From Bacteroidaceae bacterium (GTDB lineage Bacteria > Bacteroidota > Bacteroidia > Bacteroidales > Bacteroidaceae), in the NCBI GenBank assembly GCA_017470525.1, contig JAFUYM010000033.1:1-35007 (forward strand): DNA of 35,007 bases. The letters run 5' to 3'. The notes beneath the pieces were generated by a model. It saw nothing but the letters and a program-made list of their open reading frames with translations, made no database searches and was not told the origin of the DNA. Shown here piece after piece: positions 16,561 to 27,278 of the stretch; the stretch's first letter is position 1; each line of letters begins with the position of its first letter. The translations under genes were made by a program, and so were the position numbers.

Positions 16561-16603
16561 AAAAAAGAGGCGGCTTGGTTTGTCGAAGAAACCAAGCCGC
16601 CTC
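16561..16603 (-). terminator. Intrinsic terminator of pgk
   Basis: GAGGCGGCTTGGTTT (16567-16581) pairs perfectly with bases 16589-16603 around a 7-nt loop. On the minus strand the stem is followed by six U (A-run at 16561-16566). It lies about 37 nt after the pgk stop codon. The remainder of the 16345-16639 gap contains only the lon promoter region. Confidence 0.9.
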
Positions 16604-16639
16604 ATTATTTAGAATCCGATTCTGTGGATGGATATCGGA

Positions 16640-17908
16640 TTATTCGCCCTTTACGGCTGCAATGCCTGGGAGCACCTTACCCTCGATGGCTTCGAGGAGA
16701 GCACCACCACCTGTAGAGATGTAAGACACCTTGTCGGCAAGACCGAACTTGTTGACACAAGCCACAGAGTCGCCACCACCGATGAGGGAGAAGGCGCCTT
16801 CCTGAGTAGCCTTGGCAACAGCCTCACCTATGGCACGAGAACCTGCGGTGAAGTCTTCACACTCGAAGCAGCCAGCAGGACCGTTCCAGAGGATGGTCTT
16901 GGCACCTTCAATAGCCTTTGTGAACTTCTCGCGGCTCTTAGGACCGATGTCGAGACCGTCCCAACCGTCTTCGATAGCATTGGATGGGAATGTCTTGATT
17001 TCAGCACCTGGCTTCACAGCGAATGTAGAGAAGTCGTAGCCAGTGCAGCAAACAGAATCCTCACCGAGAACGAGTTCAACACCGTTCTTCTTTGCGAGTT
17101 CTTCCACGCCAAGAGCCACATCGAGTTTGTCCAACTCAACGATAGAGTTGCCGATTTCGCCACCGTGAGCCTTCATGAAGGTGTAAGTCATACCACCGCA
17201 GAGGATGAGTTTGTCCACCTTGCCGAGCAGATTCTCGATAATGCCAATCTTGGTGGAAACCTTTGAACCACCCATGATGGCAACGAATGGACGCTTGATG
17301 TTGTTGAGCACGTTGTCAACAGCCTGCACTTCCTTCTCCATGAGGAGACCGAGCATCACGTCGTTCTTGTCGAAGTAGTCAGCGATGACAGCGGTAGAAG
17401 CATGCTTGCGGTGAGCAGTACCGAAGGCATCCATCACCCAGCAGTCAGCGTAAGAAGCGAGTTTCTTGGCAAATTCCTTCTGGCTTGCCTTCATTGCCTT
17501 CTTTGCCTCGTCGTACTCTGGAGTGCCTTTCTCAACACCTACTGGCTTGCCTTCCTCTTCAGGATAGTAGCGGAGGTTCTCGAGCAGGAGCACTTCGCCA
17601 GGCTTCAGGGCAGCAGCCTGTGCGTCAGCCTTCTGGCAGTCATCTGCAAACTGTACCGGAACACCCAGTGCCTCGCTCACAGCAGGAACAATCTGCTTCA
17701 GCGAAAGTTCTGGCTTCACCTTGCCCTTTGGCTTGCCCATGTGAGACATGATGATGAGGGCACCACCTTTCTCAAGGATGAGTTTGAGGGTGGGAACTGC
17801 ACCACGGATGCGGGTGTCGTCAGTGATGACGCCATTCTGAATTGGCACGTTGAAATCTACACGCACGATTGCCTTCTTACCGGCAAAATTGTACTCATTG
17901 ATAGTCAT
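16640..17908 (-). CDS. pgk: Phosphoglycerate kinase
   Basis: Makes ATP from 1,3-bisphosphoglycerate in glycolysis, in the cytoplasm. The 422 residues begin [20 protein letters not shown], with the substrate-binding VDFNVP motif, SHMGKPKG (residues 55-62), [13 protein letters not shown], the hinge and nucleotide motifs [22 protein letters not shown] and the phosphate loop GGGDSVACV, ending GIAAVKGE. The length is usual for the family. It is followed by a strong terminator and preceded by panB with a 62-nt gap. I see no clear promoter in that gap, so it may share transcripts with panB. Confidence 0.98.
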   Translation of the reverse strand: MTINEYNFAGKKAIVRVDFNVPIQNGVITDDTRIRGAVPTLKLILEKGGALIIMSHMGKPKGKVKPELSLKQIVPAVSEALGVPVQFADDCQKADAQAAALKPGEVLLLENLRYYPEEEGKPVGVEKGTPEYDEAKKAMKASQKEFAKKLASYADCWVMDAFGTAHRKHASTAVIADYFDKNDVMLGLLMEKEVQAVDNVLNNIKRPFVAIMGGSKVSTKIGIIENLLGKVDKLILCGGMTYTFMKAHGGEIGNSIVELDKLDVALGVEELAKKNGVELVLGEDSVCCTGYDFSTFAVKPGAEIKTFPSNAIEDGWDGLDIGPKSREKFTKAIEGAKTILWNGPAGCFECEDFTAGSRAIGEAVAKATQEGAFSLIGGGDSVACVNKFGLADKVSYISTGGGALLEAIEGKVLPGIAAVKGE

Positions 17909-17970
17909 AATGATTTTTGTTTTTTTAAGTTGTTTGAAATTTATTTCTTAATGGTCAATTGTTAATTCTC

Positions 17971-18792
17971 TCAATATTGTTCGTTCTCGTTCGGGAAGTT
18001 GCCCTCCTTCACATCCTCCACATAGTGTCCGATGGCATCGGTCATGATGGTGTTGAGGTCGGCATAGCGGCGAAGGAATTTTGGGGAGAAACCACGGGTC
18101 ATGCCGAGCATGTCGGCTATAACGAGCACCTGCCCGTCGCATGCGCCACCTGCTCCGATGCCGATGACGGGGATTTTCAGTTCGCTGGTCACTTGTGCGG
18201 CGAGTTTGGCTGGAATCTTCTCCAGCACCACGGCAAAGCAGCCTGCCTCTTCCAGGGCGTGGGCGTCGCTGATGAGTTTCTGGGCTTCAGCCTCTTCTTT
18301 AGCACGGACGGTGTAGGTGCCGAACTTGTTGATGGCTTGAGGAGTCAAACCAAGGTGTCCACAGATGGGGATGCCGGCATCGAGAATCTTTCTGACGGCA
18401 GGAATGATTTCCACGCCACCTTCCAGTTTGAGGGCATCGCAGTGGGTTTCCTTCATGATGCGGACAGCGTTAGTGACAGCCTCAGTCTCGTTCACCTGAT
18501 AGGTGCCGAAAGGCATATCACACACCACCAGAGCGCGCTTCACGGCGCGTACCACGCTCTTGGCGTGATAAATCATTTGGTCGAGTGTGATGGGGAGGGT
18601 GGTCCAGTTTCCCGCCATGACATTGCTGGCAGAGTCGCCAACAAGAATGACATCGATTCCTGCTGCATCTGTAATGCTGGCTGTTGTGTAGTCGTATGAT
18701 GTCAGCATGGCAATCTTCTTGCCTTCTGCCTTCATCTGAATCAGTCTGTGGGTTGTGACCTTGCGTTGGTCTTCCACTAAGTATCCTGCCAT
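17971..18792 (-). CDS. panB: 3-methyl-2-oxobutanoate hydroxymethyltransferase
   Basis: Transfers a hydroxymethyl group from methylenetetrahydrofolate to ketoisovalerate to make ketopantoate, the first step of pantothenate synthesis. The 273 residues contain [20 protein letters not shown], the Mg-ligand motif [52 protein letters not shown] and [10 protein letters not shown] with the catalytic Glu, then [20 protein letters not shown]. Start [20 protein letters not shown], typical of the family. Other pan genes are not in the window. It sits between pgk and the TonB-dependent receptor and has its own promoter. Confidence 0.97.
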   Translation of the reverse strand: MAGYLVEDQRKVTTHRLIQMKAEGKKIAMLTSYDYTTASITDAAGIDVILVGDSASNVMAGNWTTLPITLDQMIYHAKSVVRAVKRALVVCDMPFGTYQVNETEAVTNAVRIMKETHCDALKLEGGVEIIPAVRKILDAGIPICGHLGLTPQAINKFGTYTVRAKEEAEAQKLISDAHALEEAGCFAVVLEKIPAKLAAQVTSELKIPVIGIGAGGACDGQVLVIADMLGMTRGFSPKFLRRYADLNTIMTDAIGHYVEDVKEGNFPNENEQY

Positions 18793-18821
18793 AATTCTTT
18801 CGTTTTTTTCTTAATGAGCGG

Positions 18822-18851
18822 CAAATTTACGCATTATTCTTAAAACTCAAA
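18822..18851 (-). promoter_or_regulatory. Candidate promoter of panB
   Basis: TTTG (18848-18851) and TAAATTTG (18822-18829) on the minus strand are 18 bp apart, slightly short of the usual 19-21. The -33 part lies within the last codons of the receptor gene, suggesting that panB can be expressed independently of it. Confidence 0.55.
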
Positions 18852-21239
18852 CAACAAACGGGCATTTATTTGCCGTCCGGTCAGGTAATTTGGCACCGCA
18901 TATTGGTGATTTGTAATGTCCGTCACCCAATAATAACTGTTCACGTTGGCGATGTCGAGAATGTTGAAGGCATCTACACCCAGCCAGATGTTGCGGAAGG
19001 CTCGACCGATTCCTGTGTAGATGTGGTGGTCTTCGTTCTTCAGCAGTCGGTAACTGATGCCCAAATCGACACGCCGGTAACTCGACATGCGGAACACCTG
19101 CTTCTCGCGTCCAGAGTGAGGAGGACCGAAAGGCAAACCTCCTGCATAGTGTCCCTGCAAGGTCATTTTCCACTTGTCGGTATTGGGGAAGTAGTCGCTG
19201 AAGAACACAGCAAAATTGAGCCGTTGGTCGGTTGGTCTTGGCACGTATTTACTGCCGTTGATTTTCTCCTCCGTTTTCATGATGCCCAAACTCACCCATG
19301 AGTCTGTGCCTGGCACAAATTCTCCGTATATCTTCAGGTCGAGACCTGCTGCATAGCCTTTGGCGATGTTGCCGCCGTAATAGACAACGCGCACATTGTC
19401 AACATTGTATGGAACGAGATTGCTCAGTGCCTTGTAGTAGGCCTCAGCCGTGAATTTGAAGGGGCGCTGGTTCATCCTGAACTTATATTCCATGCCCAGC
19501 ACAAAGTGGATGCTTCGTTGCGATTTGATGTCCTTGTTCAGCACGGCAATCGTGTTGCCATTCACAGTCACGGTATCTCTCATTTCCTTGTAGAAAGGAG
19601 TCTGATAATACACGCCAGTAGAGAAGCGATAAGTCAGGTCAGGATTCCCTGCGGGCGTGAAGGCGATGGTGGCTCGTGGAGAGAACAAGGTCTCTTTGTT
19701 CCAGTCCCAATGCGTCACTCTGGCACCATAGTTGATGACCAGTCCGCCATCGTCAAATTCCTTCCGATAAGTGTCTTGAAGGAAGAATTCATAATGCTTT
19801 GATTTCTCATTGTTTACGGAAACCATATTGTAGATGAGGTCTAAGCGGTCGGAAGAGTGGGGAAGTGAGTAGCCAGCCGAGTCTCTCATCTCCCATTCGC
19901 GCATCGTCTCGTCCACTTTTTCCATCTTCATCAGCAGCCCATATCGCAGTTGGTGGCTCGTGAAACGGTTCTGTCCTGCAATGCCCACATTCACCATGCT
20001 GGCGTTCAGACGGTTCCGGGCATGCTCGTGGTAAGTGCCGATGCCGAGGCTCTCGTCATCGCCGTCGTTGTTCAGCCAATACTCGCCGTTGATGTCGTAG
20101 GTTTCACGCTCTTGGGTCTTGAAGCCCGAAAAGTTGAACGTCAGCGAGTTCATCCTGTTGAAGTTGTGGGTGGCAGAAAAGGCACCGAAATAAGTGTGAA
20201 ACTTGTCCTGCTCGCTGCCGTCGAAATAGACCTTGAACTCCTTCACATCCTCCGAGGTACCGAATTTGGTCGTGCGGTCGCTGGGGGTGAAGTCGTAGTC
20301 GTTGGTGGAAATCACACCCATCACGTCGAACGTCCACCGCTGGTTGGGGCTCCAACTCATATAGGTCTGATAGTCAAAATCACGCGGGTCATACTCTCCC
20401 TTTGTGTCGAGTGTCCCCAACAGGTTTTTCATCGTCTTGTAGCGGATGGCATGCGTCATCGAGAATTTTTCCGTGCCGAAGCCGATGTAGCCGCTGGCAC
20501 CCAGCATGCTGGCACTCACGCTGCCTTCAAAGCCTTTCACCTTCTTGTAGGTGATGTCCAGCACACTCGACATCTTCTCCCCATAGCGTGCCTCGAAGCC
20601 ACCAGCCGAGAAGCCGATTCTCTCCACCATGTCGGGATTGATGATGCTCAAACCCTCCTGCTGCCCGCTTCGGATGAGCAAGGGACGATATACCTCTATT
20701 CCATTGATATACACAGAGTTTTCGTCAAACGAGCCACCCCTCACATTGTATTGCGACGACAACTCATTGTGGGTGGAAACACCCGCCTGACTCGTAATCA
20801 GCCTTTCCACACCGCCACCCGAGGCATTGCCCATGTGCTTCATGTCCTGCATGCTCACATCCGTCATCGTGTTGGTTTGCCTCCTGATGTCAGTCACCTC
20901 CACATCGCCCAACTGATAGCCTAACGATGGCAGCATCACGTTCAGGGTCACCGAATCCACAGGATTCTCCAGCACACGTTTTCGGGTCTCATATCCCAGC
21001 ATCGAGAAGACGACCACCATCGAGTCGGCACTTTCACAACTGAAGCGGAACTCTCCCTTCAGGTTGCACACCGCACCGCACCCCGTGCCTTCCACACGTA
21101 CCTGTGCCAGTTCCAGTGGCGACTTCTTGTCGTCAATCACCTTGCCTTTTATCACAACCGTCTGGGCACCCCCCTCGGCAAAGCCCAGCACCATCAACGC
21201 CATCGTTGTTATATATATATGAATAATGTGTCGTACCAT
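18840..21239 (-). CDS. TonB-dependent outer-membrane receptor with carboxypeptidase-regulatory-like N-terminal domain
   Basis: An outer-membrane active transporter powered by TonB-ExbBD; the substrate is unknown. From the ATG at 21237-21239 it is 799 residues: signal sequence (MVRHIIHIYITTMALMVLGF, cleavage near GGAQ), a CarboxypepD_reg-like beta-sandwich (VIKGKVIDDKKSPLELAQVR to about residue 100), a plug domain (MTDVSMQDMKHMGNASGGGV, then NVRGGSFDENSVYINGIEVY) and a 22-strand barrel ending with RLLFEF, the aromatic C-terminus recognised by the Bam complex. No SusD-like partner is adjacent, so this is a stand-alone receptor. The frame is open 23 codons further upstream, but the signal peptide fits the internal Met. 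A palindromic repeat lies about 90 bp upstream. Confidence 0.92.
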   Translation of the reverse strand: MVRHIIHIYITTMALMVLGFAEGGAQTVVIKGKVIDDKKSPLELAQVRVEGTGCGAVCNLKGEFRFSCESADSMVVVFSMLGYETRKRVLENPVDSVTLNVMLPSLGYQLGDVEVTDIRRQTNTMTDVSMQDMKHMGNASGGGVERLITSQAGVSTHNELSSQYNVRGGSFDENSVYINGIEVYRPLLIRSGQQEGLSIINPDMVERIGFSAGGFEARYGEKMSSVLDITYKKVKGFEGSVSASMLGASGYIGFGTEKFSMTHAIRYKTMKNLLGTLDTKGEYDPRDFDYQTYMSWSPNQRWTFDVMGVISTNDYDFTPSDRTTKFGTSEDVKEFKVYFDGSEQDKFHTYFGAFSATHNFNRMNSLTFNFSGFKTQERETYDINGEYWLNNDGDDESLGIGTYHEHARNRLNASMVNVGIAGQNRFTSHQLRYGLLMKMEKVDETMREWEMRDSAGYSLPHSSDRLDLIYNMVSVNNEKSKHYEFFLQDTYRKEFDDGGLVINYGARVTHWDWNKETLFSPRATIAFTPAGNPDLTYRFSTGVYYQTPFYKEMRDTVTVNGNTIAVLNKDIKSQRSIHFVLGMEYKFRMNQRPFKFTAEAYYKALSNLVPYNVDNVRVVYYGGNIAKGYAAGLDLKIYGEFVPGTDSWVSLGIMKTEEKINGSKYVPRPTDQRLNFAVFFSDYFPNTDKWKMTLQGHYAGGLPFGPPHSGREKQVFRMSSYRRVDLGISYRLLKNEDHHIYTGIGRAFRNIWLGVDAFNILDIANVNSYYWVTDITNHQYAVPNYLTGRQINARLLFEF

Positions 21240-21326
21240 ATAAACGAATAACGAAAGAATGCCTCCACATATTGTGTTTGCCCTCACTTTATCTTCATTC
21301 CGGCACATTCTTCATTCGCCTTCGCC

Positions 21327-21404
21327 CACAGCCTCTTTTTCGCACTGGAGCAGTCCGATGCATCGGACTGCTCCAGTGCGGCACGTCGGACTGCTCCAGT
21401 CCGA
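21327..21404. repeat. Dispersed palindromic element, copy 1
   Basis: It has three parts: a flank CACAGCCTCTTTTTCG (21327-21342), a 40-bp perfect palindrome (21341-21380, centre CCGATGCATCGG, arms with ACTGGAGCAGT), then after 5 bases a single unit TCGGACTGCTCCAGTCCGA (21386-21404). A second copy of the same architecture lies at 34739-34815. This is a REP/BIME-like or MITE-like structure. It lies 5' of the receptor gene, where it would fold in DNA or in read-through RNA. Confidence 0.9.
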
Positions 21405-21443
21405 TTTAGGGGTGCGGCTCATGTTGTTTTATAGAGGAAAGTG

Positions 21444-21548
21444 TTACGGCATGCGCTGGTAAACCGTATCTATTGTTGCCACGGCAAGGAACAGGACGAT
21501 GGTGCTGCTCCAACGATAGAATGGGGCGGAAAAGGAACGTTGAATCAT
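21444..21548 (-). CDS. Possible 34-residue membrane microprotein
   Basis: A short ATG-to-TAA frame on the minus strand encodes MIQRSFSAPFYRWSSTIVLF, then LAVATIDTVYQRMP. It has a basic N-terminus and one hydrophobic segment (about 13-27). It lies in the 494-bp gap between the divergent receptor gene and glnS, with no promoter that I can identify. Its composition is plausible for a single-pass small protein, but chance is a serious alternative for so short a frame. The rest of the gap holds the palindromic element and the glnS promoter. Confidence 0.25.
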   Translation of the reverse strand: MIQRSFSAPFYRWSSTIVLFLAVATIDTVYQRMP

Positions 21549-21690
21549 GGGTTATGAAATGTGTGATGAATCATTCTGTGTTGGTGGAAATTTGTTCGGA
21601 AAAGTAACTATTTCTTTTCAAATGACCAATGGAAATGAGGAAAAACTCACTTTTCTTTCCACAGATGTTTCATACACGGAAAAACTTTTG

Positions 21691-21698
21691 TAATTTTG
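21691..21698 (+). promoter_or_regulatory. -7 element of the glnS promoter
   Basis: TAATTTTG followed by CA, about 35 nt upstream of the glnS ATG. At the -33 position there is only a weak GTTT (21667-21670, 20-bp spacing). Confidence 0.6.
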
Positions 21699-21733
21699 CA
21701 TTCAATTTTAACATTTTAATATAAAGAGACAAC

Positions 21734-23515
<1,782 letters not shown>

Positions 23516-23533
23516 ACCAAACAGCATCCGTTA

Positions 23534-25150
23534 ATGTCAAAAGACTATTTTCAATCACAGGAATTTAAGGACCTTCTGAAGTCTTACGAGACAGGGAAGG
23601 ACAAGAGGAAAAGCATCTATCTGGATGCTGACGACTTTGCTGATATTGCGGATTACTACCTGAATATTGACAAGCCGGAGCGGGCGATGGAAGCCATTGG
23701 AATGGGGCTTTCCATCCACCCCGAGGAGGAGGTCTTGCTGATTGTTCAGAGTGCGGCATACATCTATCAACGTGAATTTGACAAGGCACAGGATATTGTC
23801 GTCAAACTGGATTCTGTTCATAACTCGGATGTGAAGTATCAGGTGGCACAACTGGAATATGCCAAGTATGGTAATGTAGAAAGTGCTGAGGAGATTTGGC
23901 GGATATGGATGGAGATGGAAAATGGCGACAATCCGTCTGAAGAACTGAAACGTGAGAGTTACATTCACATCATTTCGTCGATGGCTGAATTGCGTAACCG
24001 GGACGAGATGGATGATAAGGAAAAAGATTGTTTGTACAGGTGGATTAAGGAATATATTGACAAGTTCCAGCCGTTGGGGAAATACGAGGAGGATGTGCAA
24101 TTGGCAGACATTTGCCGTGAGAGTGAATTGGCAGACTTGATGTGTGAGGTGCTTTCGCAGGTGCTGGAGGAACAGCCATATCTGCCCAAGGGGTGGTCGA
24201 ACCTCGCGCTGGCTCAGTATCTGTTGCAACGGTATGACCAGGCGTTGGAGTCGTGTGACTTTGCGCTTGCGGTGAATCCCGATGACTTGGACTCCCTGCT
24301 GACGAAGGCACATTCTCTCCATGCGATGGGAGAAAGGAGTCTGTCGAAGCCTATCTTCAAGGAGTATCTTGATAAAGGCGGTGAGCCTGTTCAAGCCATT
24401 CCGTATGTGGAGGCATTGTTTCTGGACGGTGAGAAAGACAAAGCCATGCAGGAACTGAACTGGCTGTCCAGTTGCTTTGAGGAGAATCGAACTGAGATGG
24501 AAGAAAGGTGGGAGGCTGCCCAGAAACGCAAACTCAGTGCACGGGAACGGCAAGAGGAGCAGTCGCTGTATGAAGACTTTATCGACCTCTACAAAAAGAT
24601 TTACACAGACATCAGCGACCTCTATCATCACAATGAGTGTTTTGAGGAGAGCCTTCATGCCAACGAGAAGATTCTGGAGGTTGACCCGACGTGTGCGGAA
24701 GCATTCTTTATGGTAGGCATTAACTATCTGGCACTTCGCAGTTATGAGGACGCTGCCCGCTATTTTGCGCTGGCACTGCAATATGCTGACGACCAAGTGA
24801 TGATGGGGCTTGACATAGCGCTCACCTTCGTGTTGAACGATTTTGACAAATTTGCACTTGAGGTGTTGAATGCCGTCAGTCGGATTGCCGATGGCAGCAG
24901 AAGTCCTTTTGTCAAGAATATCCCGGCTGCCAAGTCGCTGACCTACCTGAAGATCGGACAGACTGACCAGTTCTTGAAGAACTTTAAGATTGCATGTAAG
25001 GAAACGCCTGATTTGATTCGGAAGGTTTATGAGGGTTACTTCCCGAAGAACATGCCAGTGGGTCAGTGGAGCGATTACGCTGAACGGGAAGTGGATACGC
25101 TGATGAAGAACTTTAAGAAAGGGAACTTGTATATAGCAGGTCTTTCATAA
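23534..25150 (+). CDS. Cytoplasmic tetratricopeptide-repeat protein
   Basis: A 538-residue helical protein without signal peptide or membrane segment. It is acidic and rich in Glu, Leu and Tyr. TPR units can be recognised near 33-100 (DFADIADYYLNIDKPERAME, AAYIYQREFDKAQDIVVKLD), 220-280 (SNLALAQYLLQRYDQALESC, DSLLTKAHSLHAMGERSLSK) and 360-430 (FEESLHANEKILEVDPTCAE, FMVGINYLALRSYEDAARYF). No enzyme domain is seen. It lies 18 nt behind glnS, so it shares its transcript, but the functional link is unknown. Confidence 0.88.
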   Translation: MSKDYFQSQEFKDLLKSYETGKDKRKSIYLDADDFADIADYYLNIDKPERAMEAIGMGLSIHPEEEVLLIVQSAAYIYQREFDKAQDIVVKLDSVHNSDVKYQVAQLEYAKYGNVESAEEIWRIWMEMENGDNPSEELKRESYIHIISSMAELRNRDEMDDKEKDCLYRWIKEYIDKFQPLGKYEEDVQLADICRESELADLMCEVLSQVLEEQPYLPKGWSNLALAQYLLQRYDQALESCDFALAVNPDDLDSLLTKAHSLHAMGERSLSKPIFKEYLDKGGEPVQAIPYVEALFLDGEKDKAMQELNWLSSCFEENRTEMEERWEAAQKRKLSARERQEEQSLYEDFIDLYKKIYTDISDLYHHNECFEESLHANEKILEVDPTCAEAFFMVGINYLALRSYEDAARYFALALQYADDQVMMGLDIALTFVLNDFDKFALEVLNAVSRIADGSRSPFVKNIPAAKSLTYLKIGQTDQFLKNFKIACKETPDLIRKVYEGYFPKNMPVGQWSDYAEREVDTLMKNFKKGNLYIAGLS

Positions 25151-25205
25151 TTCGTCGCCTGTTGGCTTCGCCGAAGGTACTTTCGTTCGGAAAAATTCAA
25201 ATAAA

Positions 25206-25237
25206 TTTGGTTTTTCGCCCACTTAGTCGTACCTTTG
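25206..25237 (+). promoter_or_regulatory. Promoter of dapA
   Basis: TTTG (25206-25209) and TACCTTTG (25230-25237) are separated by exactly 20 bp, a near-ideal Bacteroidetes promoter. It rules out translation from the earlier in-frame ATG at 25162. Confidence 0.9.
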
Positions 25238-25275
25238 CAGCCGAAATTGAAAAGAAAACGTTTTCATCATATTAT

Positions 25276-26178
25276 ATGGTACATAACAAATTCAAAGGAT
25301 TGGGCGTTGCGCTCATCACTCCTTTTACCAAAGAAGGCAAAGTGGATTTCACGGCACTCCGTCGTTTGCTTGATTATCAGATTTCCAATGGCGTGGATTT
25401 CATTTGTCTGCTTGGCACCACCGCCGAAACTCCCACTCTTTCTGAAGAAGAACGTCAACAGGTGAAAGACCTCGTTGTGGAAAAAGTGAATGGGCAAGTG
25501 CCTATTTTGATGGGGTGTGGAGGCAACAACACCGCAGCCATTGTGGAGCAGATTCAAAGAGGCGATTTCAAAGGCATCGAAGGCATCCTCAGTGTGTGTC
25601 CTTATTATAACAAACCATCGCAAGAAGGTCTTTATCAGCATTTTAAGGCAATTGCAGCCGCCGCTTCCGAACGTAATCTGTCTGTGGTCCTTTACAATGT
25701 GCCTGGACGTGTAGGTGTCAACATGACGGCCGAAACAACGCTTCGTCTTGCCAATGAATGTGAGAATATCGTTGCCATCAAAGAGGCTTCGGGTAACTTT
25801 GCACAGATTGATGACATCATCAAAAACAAACCTGACAATTTTGATGTGATTTCTGGTGATGACGGCATCACTTTCCCGCTTATTACGCTTGGTGCGGTGG
25901 GTGTCATCTCTGTCATTGGCAATGCACTTCCCCGAGAGTTCAGCCGCATGGTGAGACTCGCTCTTAACGGGGACTATCAGAATGCCTTGACGATTCATCA
26001 TAAGTTTACGGAACTTTTCAAACTTCTCTTTGTGGATGGTAATCCTGCAGGTGTCAAGGCGATGCTCAATTCAATGGGGCTCATCGAAAACGAACTCCGT
26101 CTTCCTTTGGTTCCATCGCGTATCTCCACCTTTGAGAAGATTTCCGCGATTATCAAAGAACTCAACATCAAGTGCTAA
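25276..26178 (+). CDS. dapA: 4-hydroxy-tetrahydrodipicolinate synthase
   Basis: Condenses pyruvate with aspartate semialdehyde in the lysine/diaminopimelate pathway, feeding peptidoglycan and lysine synthesis. From the ATG at 25276 (MVHNKFKGLGVALITPFTKE) it is 300 residues, the usual length. Motifs: LLGTTAETPTLSEEE (substrate loop with Thr-Thr), CPYYNKPSQEGLYQHF (Tyr of the proton relay), LYNVPGRVGVNM, and the Schiff-base Lys in VAIKEASGN, followed by ISGDDG. Transcribed alone from its own promoter, with a convergent SPOR lipoprotein gene downstream. Confidence 0.97.
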   Translation: MVHNKFKGLGVALITPFTKEGKVDFTALRRLLDYQISNGVDFICLLGTTAETPTLSEEERQQVKDLVVEKVNGQVPILMGCGGNNTAAIVEQIQRGDFKGIEGILSVCPYYNKPSQEGLYQHFKAIAAAASERNLSVVLYNVPGRVGVNMTAETTLRLANECENIVAIKEASGNFAQIDDIIKNKPDNFDVISGDDGITFPLITLGAVGVISVIGNALPREFSRMVRLALNGDYQNALTIHHKFTELFKLLFVDGNPAGVKAMLNSMGLIENELRLPLVPSRISTFEKISAIIKELNIKC

Positions 26179-26225
26179 AAGAAAGTTGGGGTATAAGTTA
26201 TAATAAGAAATAAGAATTGTAAGAT

Positions 26226-26263
26226 AAAAAAACGAGTGGCAACAGGACGACCTGCTGCCACTC
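26226..26263 (-). terminator. Terminator of the SPOR lipoprotein gene
   Basis: GAGTGGCAACAGG (26234-26246) pairs with CCTGCTGCCACTC (26251-26263), 12 of 13 positions, with loop ACGA. On the minus strand it is followed by a run of seven U (A-run 26226-26232). It may also stop dapA transcription from the other side. Confidence 0.8.
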
Positions 26264-26296
26264 TTGCTTTCGGGGTATTGTATGTAATGTATTTAA

Positions 26297-26782
26297 TTAA
26301 TATGTGCGGTAGAGAAGCCAAGCATCAGGATATGTACCACGAAGTTGATCGCGAGACTGGATGGCTGCCGCACGGTCGTCAAATGAAGAGGCAATGACAC
26401 GGTACATGCCTGTCTCAGGATTTTGAGCCACTTGTGCGGAGTAACCTTTGGCTACGAGCGTGTTGCGGAGGTTGTTGGCGTTGTCAACACTGTTGAACGA
26501 ACCACATACCACGTTGAATGCCTTGAGAGTGCCACCATTCATGACGGTGAGACGCTCTTGACGGTCGTTTGCGGTGTTAGCCTGAGTGGTGGTGGTTGGA
26601 GTAGTGACAACTGGTGTCACGGTCACAGGAGCCGTCTCCACTTGGTCTGCGGCGATGGTTCTTGCCTGTTCTTGTGCTTTGGCTTTTTCGTATGCCTTCT
26701 TGTAACTGCTCTCAGATGATTTACATGAAACGAAGGCAAGGGCTGCAACGAGTGCTAAACCCATCATGAGATTTTTCTTCAT
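26297..26782 (-). CDS. SPOR-domain lipoprotein
   Basis: A 161-residue lipoprotein with signal MKKNLMMGLALVAALAFVSC (lipobox FVSC, Cys20). A short charged helix follows (YKKAYEKAKAQEQA), then a Thr/Pro/Val linker (about 50-70) and a C-terminal SPOR domain (about 85-160: LKAFNVVCGSFNSVDNANNL, then GYSAQV, YRVIASSFDDRAAA). SPOR domains bind glycan strands lacking stem peptides at division sites, so it probably anchors an envelope surface to septal peptidoglycan. Its partner genes are not here. It stands alone, with a promoter upstream and a terminator downstream. Confidence 0.92.
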   Translation of the reverse strand: MKKNLMMGLALVAALAFVSCKSSESSYKKAYEKAKAQEQARTIAADQVETAPVTVTPVVTTPTTTTQANTANDRQERLTVMNGGTLKAFNVVCGSFNSVDNANNLRNTLVAKGYSAQVAQNPETGMYRVIASSFDDRAAAIQSRDQLRGTYPDAWLLYRTY

Positions 26783-26824
26783 AATTTTTCTCCTTTATAA
26801 TTAGATGGTGATTGAATGATTTCT

Positions 26825-26856
26825 ACAAAGTTCGGGCTTTTTTGCCACATTGCAAA
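26825..26856 (-). promoter_or_regulatory. Candidate promoter of the SPOR lipoprotein gene
   Basis: On the minus strand TTTG (26853-26856), 20 bp, then GAACTTTG (26825-26832). The spacing is perfect, but the first bases of the -7 box deviate (GA for TA). Confidence 0.5.
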
Positions 26857-26918
26857 AGAGAAGTGTGCAAAAAAAAGTTAAACATCCAAAATTGTGTCGC
26901 TTTTTGACGAGAATGTTG

Positions 26919-26926
26919 TATCTTTG
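26919..26926 (+). promoter_or_regulatory. -7 element of the small envelope-protein operon
   Basis: TATCTTTG, followed by a leader of about 50 nt to the ATG at 26982. The -33 box is unclear (ATTG at 26891, 24 bp away). Confidence 0.6.
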
Positions 26927-26981
26927 ACCTCAAATTTGAAATTTATTCACTCAATTATCAACCTTAAAACTGATTAACATT

Positions 26982-27227
26982 ATGACTAAAGGTGATGGAA
27001 TTGCATTGGCAGCCGCATTTGTTGGCGGTGCTATTGCGGGAGCAGCAGTAGGTCTTCTTTTTGCTCCAGAGAAAGGTGAGGACCAACGTGCGAAAATCAA
27101 GGAAGCACTTGAGAAACGTGGTATAAAACTCGACAAGGAAGGTTTCGACAAACTGGTCGATGAAATCAAGAATATCGGTCGGAAGAAGAAGGAGACTGTT
27201 CCTGCTGAGGATTTTGATGCGGAGTGA
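26982..27227 (+). CDS. YtxH-domain small membrane protein
   Basis: An 81-residue protein starting MTKGDGIALAAAFVGGAIAG. The Gly/Ala-rich membrane helix is followed by LLFAPEKGEDQR, the hallmark of YtxH-type stress-associated small proteins. The C-terminal half is a charged amphipathic helix (IKEALEKRGIKLDKEGFDKL). Function is unknown; homologues are often induced by general stress in Gram-positives. It leads a three-gene operon (51-nt gap to the next gene) with another membrane protein and a small basic protein, an arrangement reminiscent of the enterobacterial yqjD-yqjE-yqjK set. Confidence 0.85.
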   Translation: MTKGDGIALAAAFVGGAIAGAAVGLLFAPEKGEDQRAKIKEALEKRGIKLDKEGFDKLVDEIKNIGRKKKETVPAEDFDAE

Positions 27228-27278
27228 CCGACGGCGTTTCTGCGCACACCTTTCGTTTAATCAACAAAAAGTTTCGGA

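Noticed and set aside
18840-21239. Polysaccharide utilisation locus
   Set aside because: The TonB-dependent receptor lacks a SusD partner and glycoside hydrolases; neighbours are housekeeping genes.
25162-25275. 38-codon N-terminal extension of DapA
   Set aside because: It would start upstream of, and run through, a near-perfect promoter; DapA proteins begin at the internal Met.
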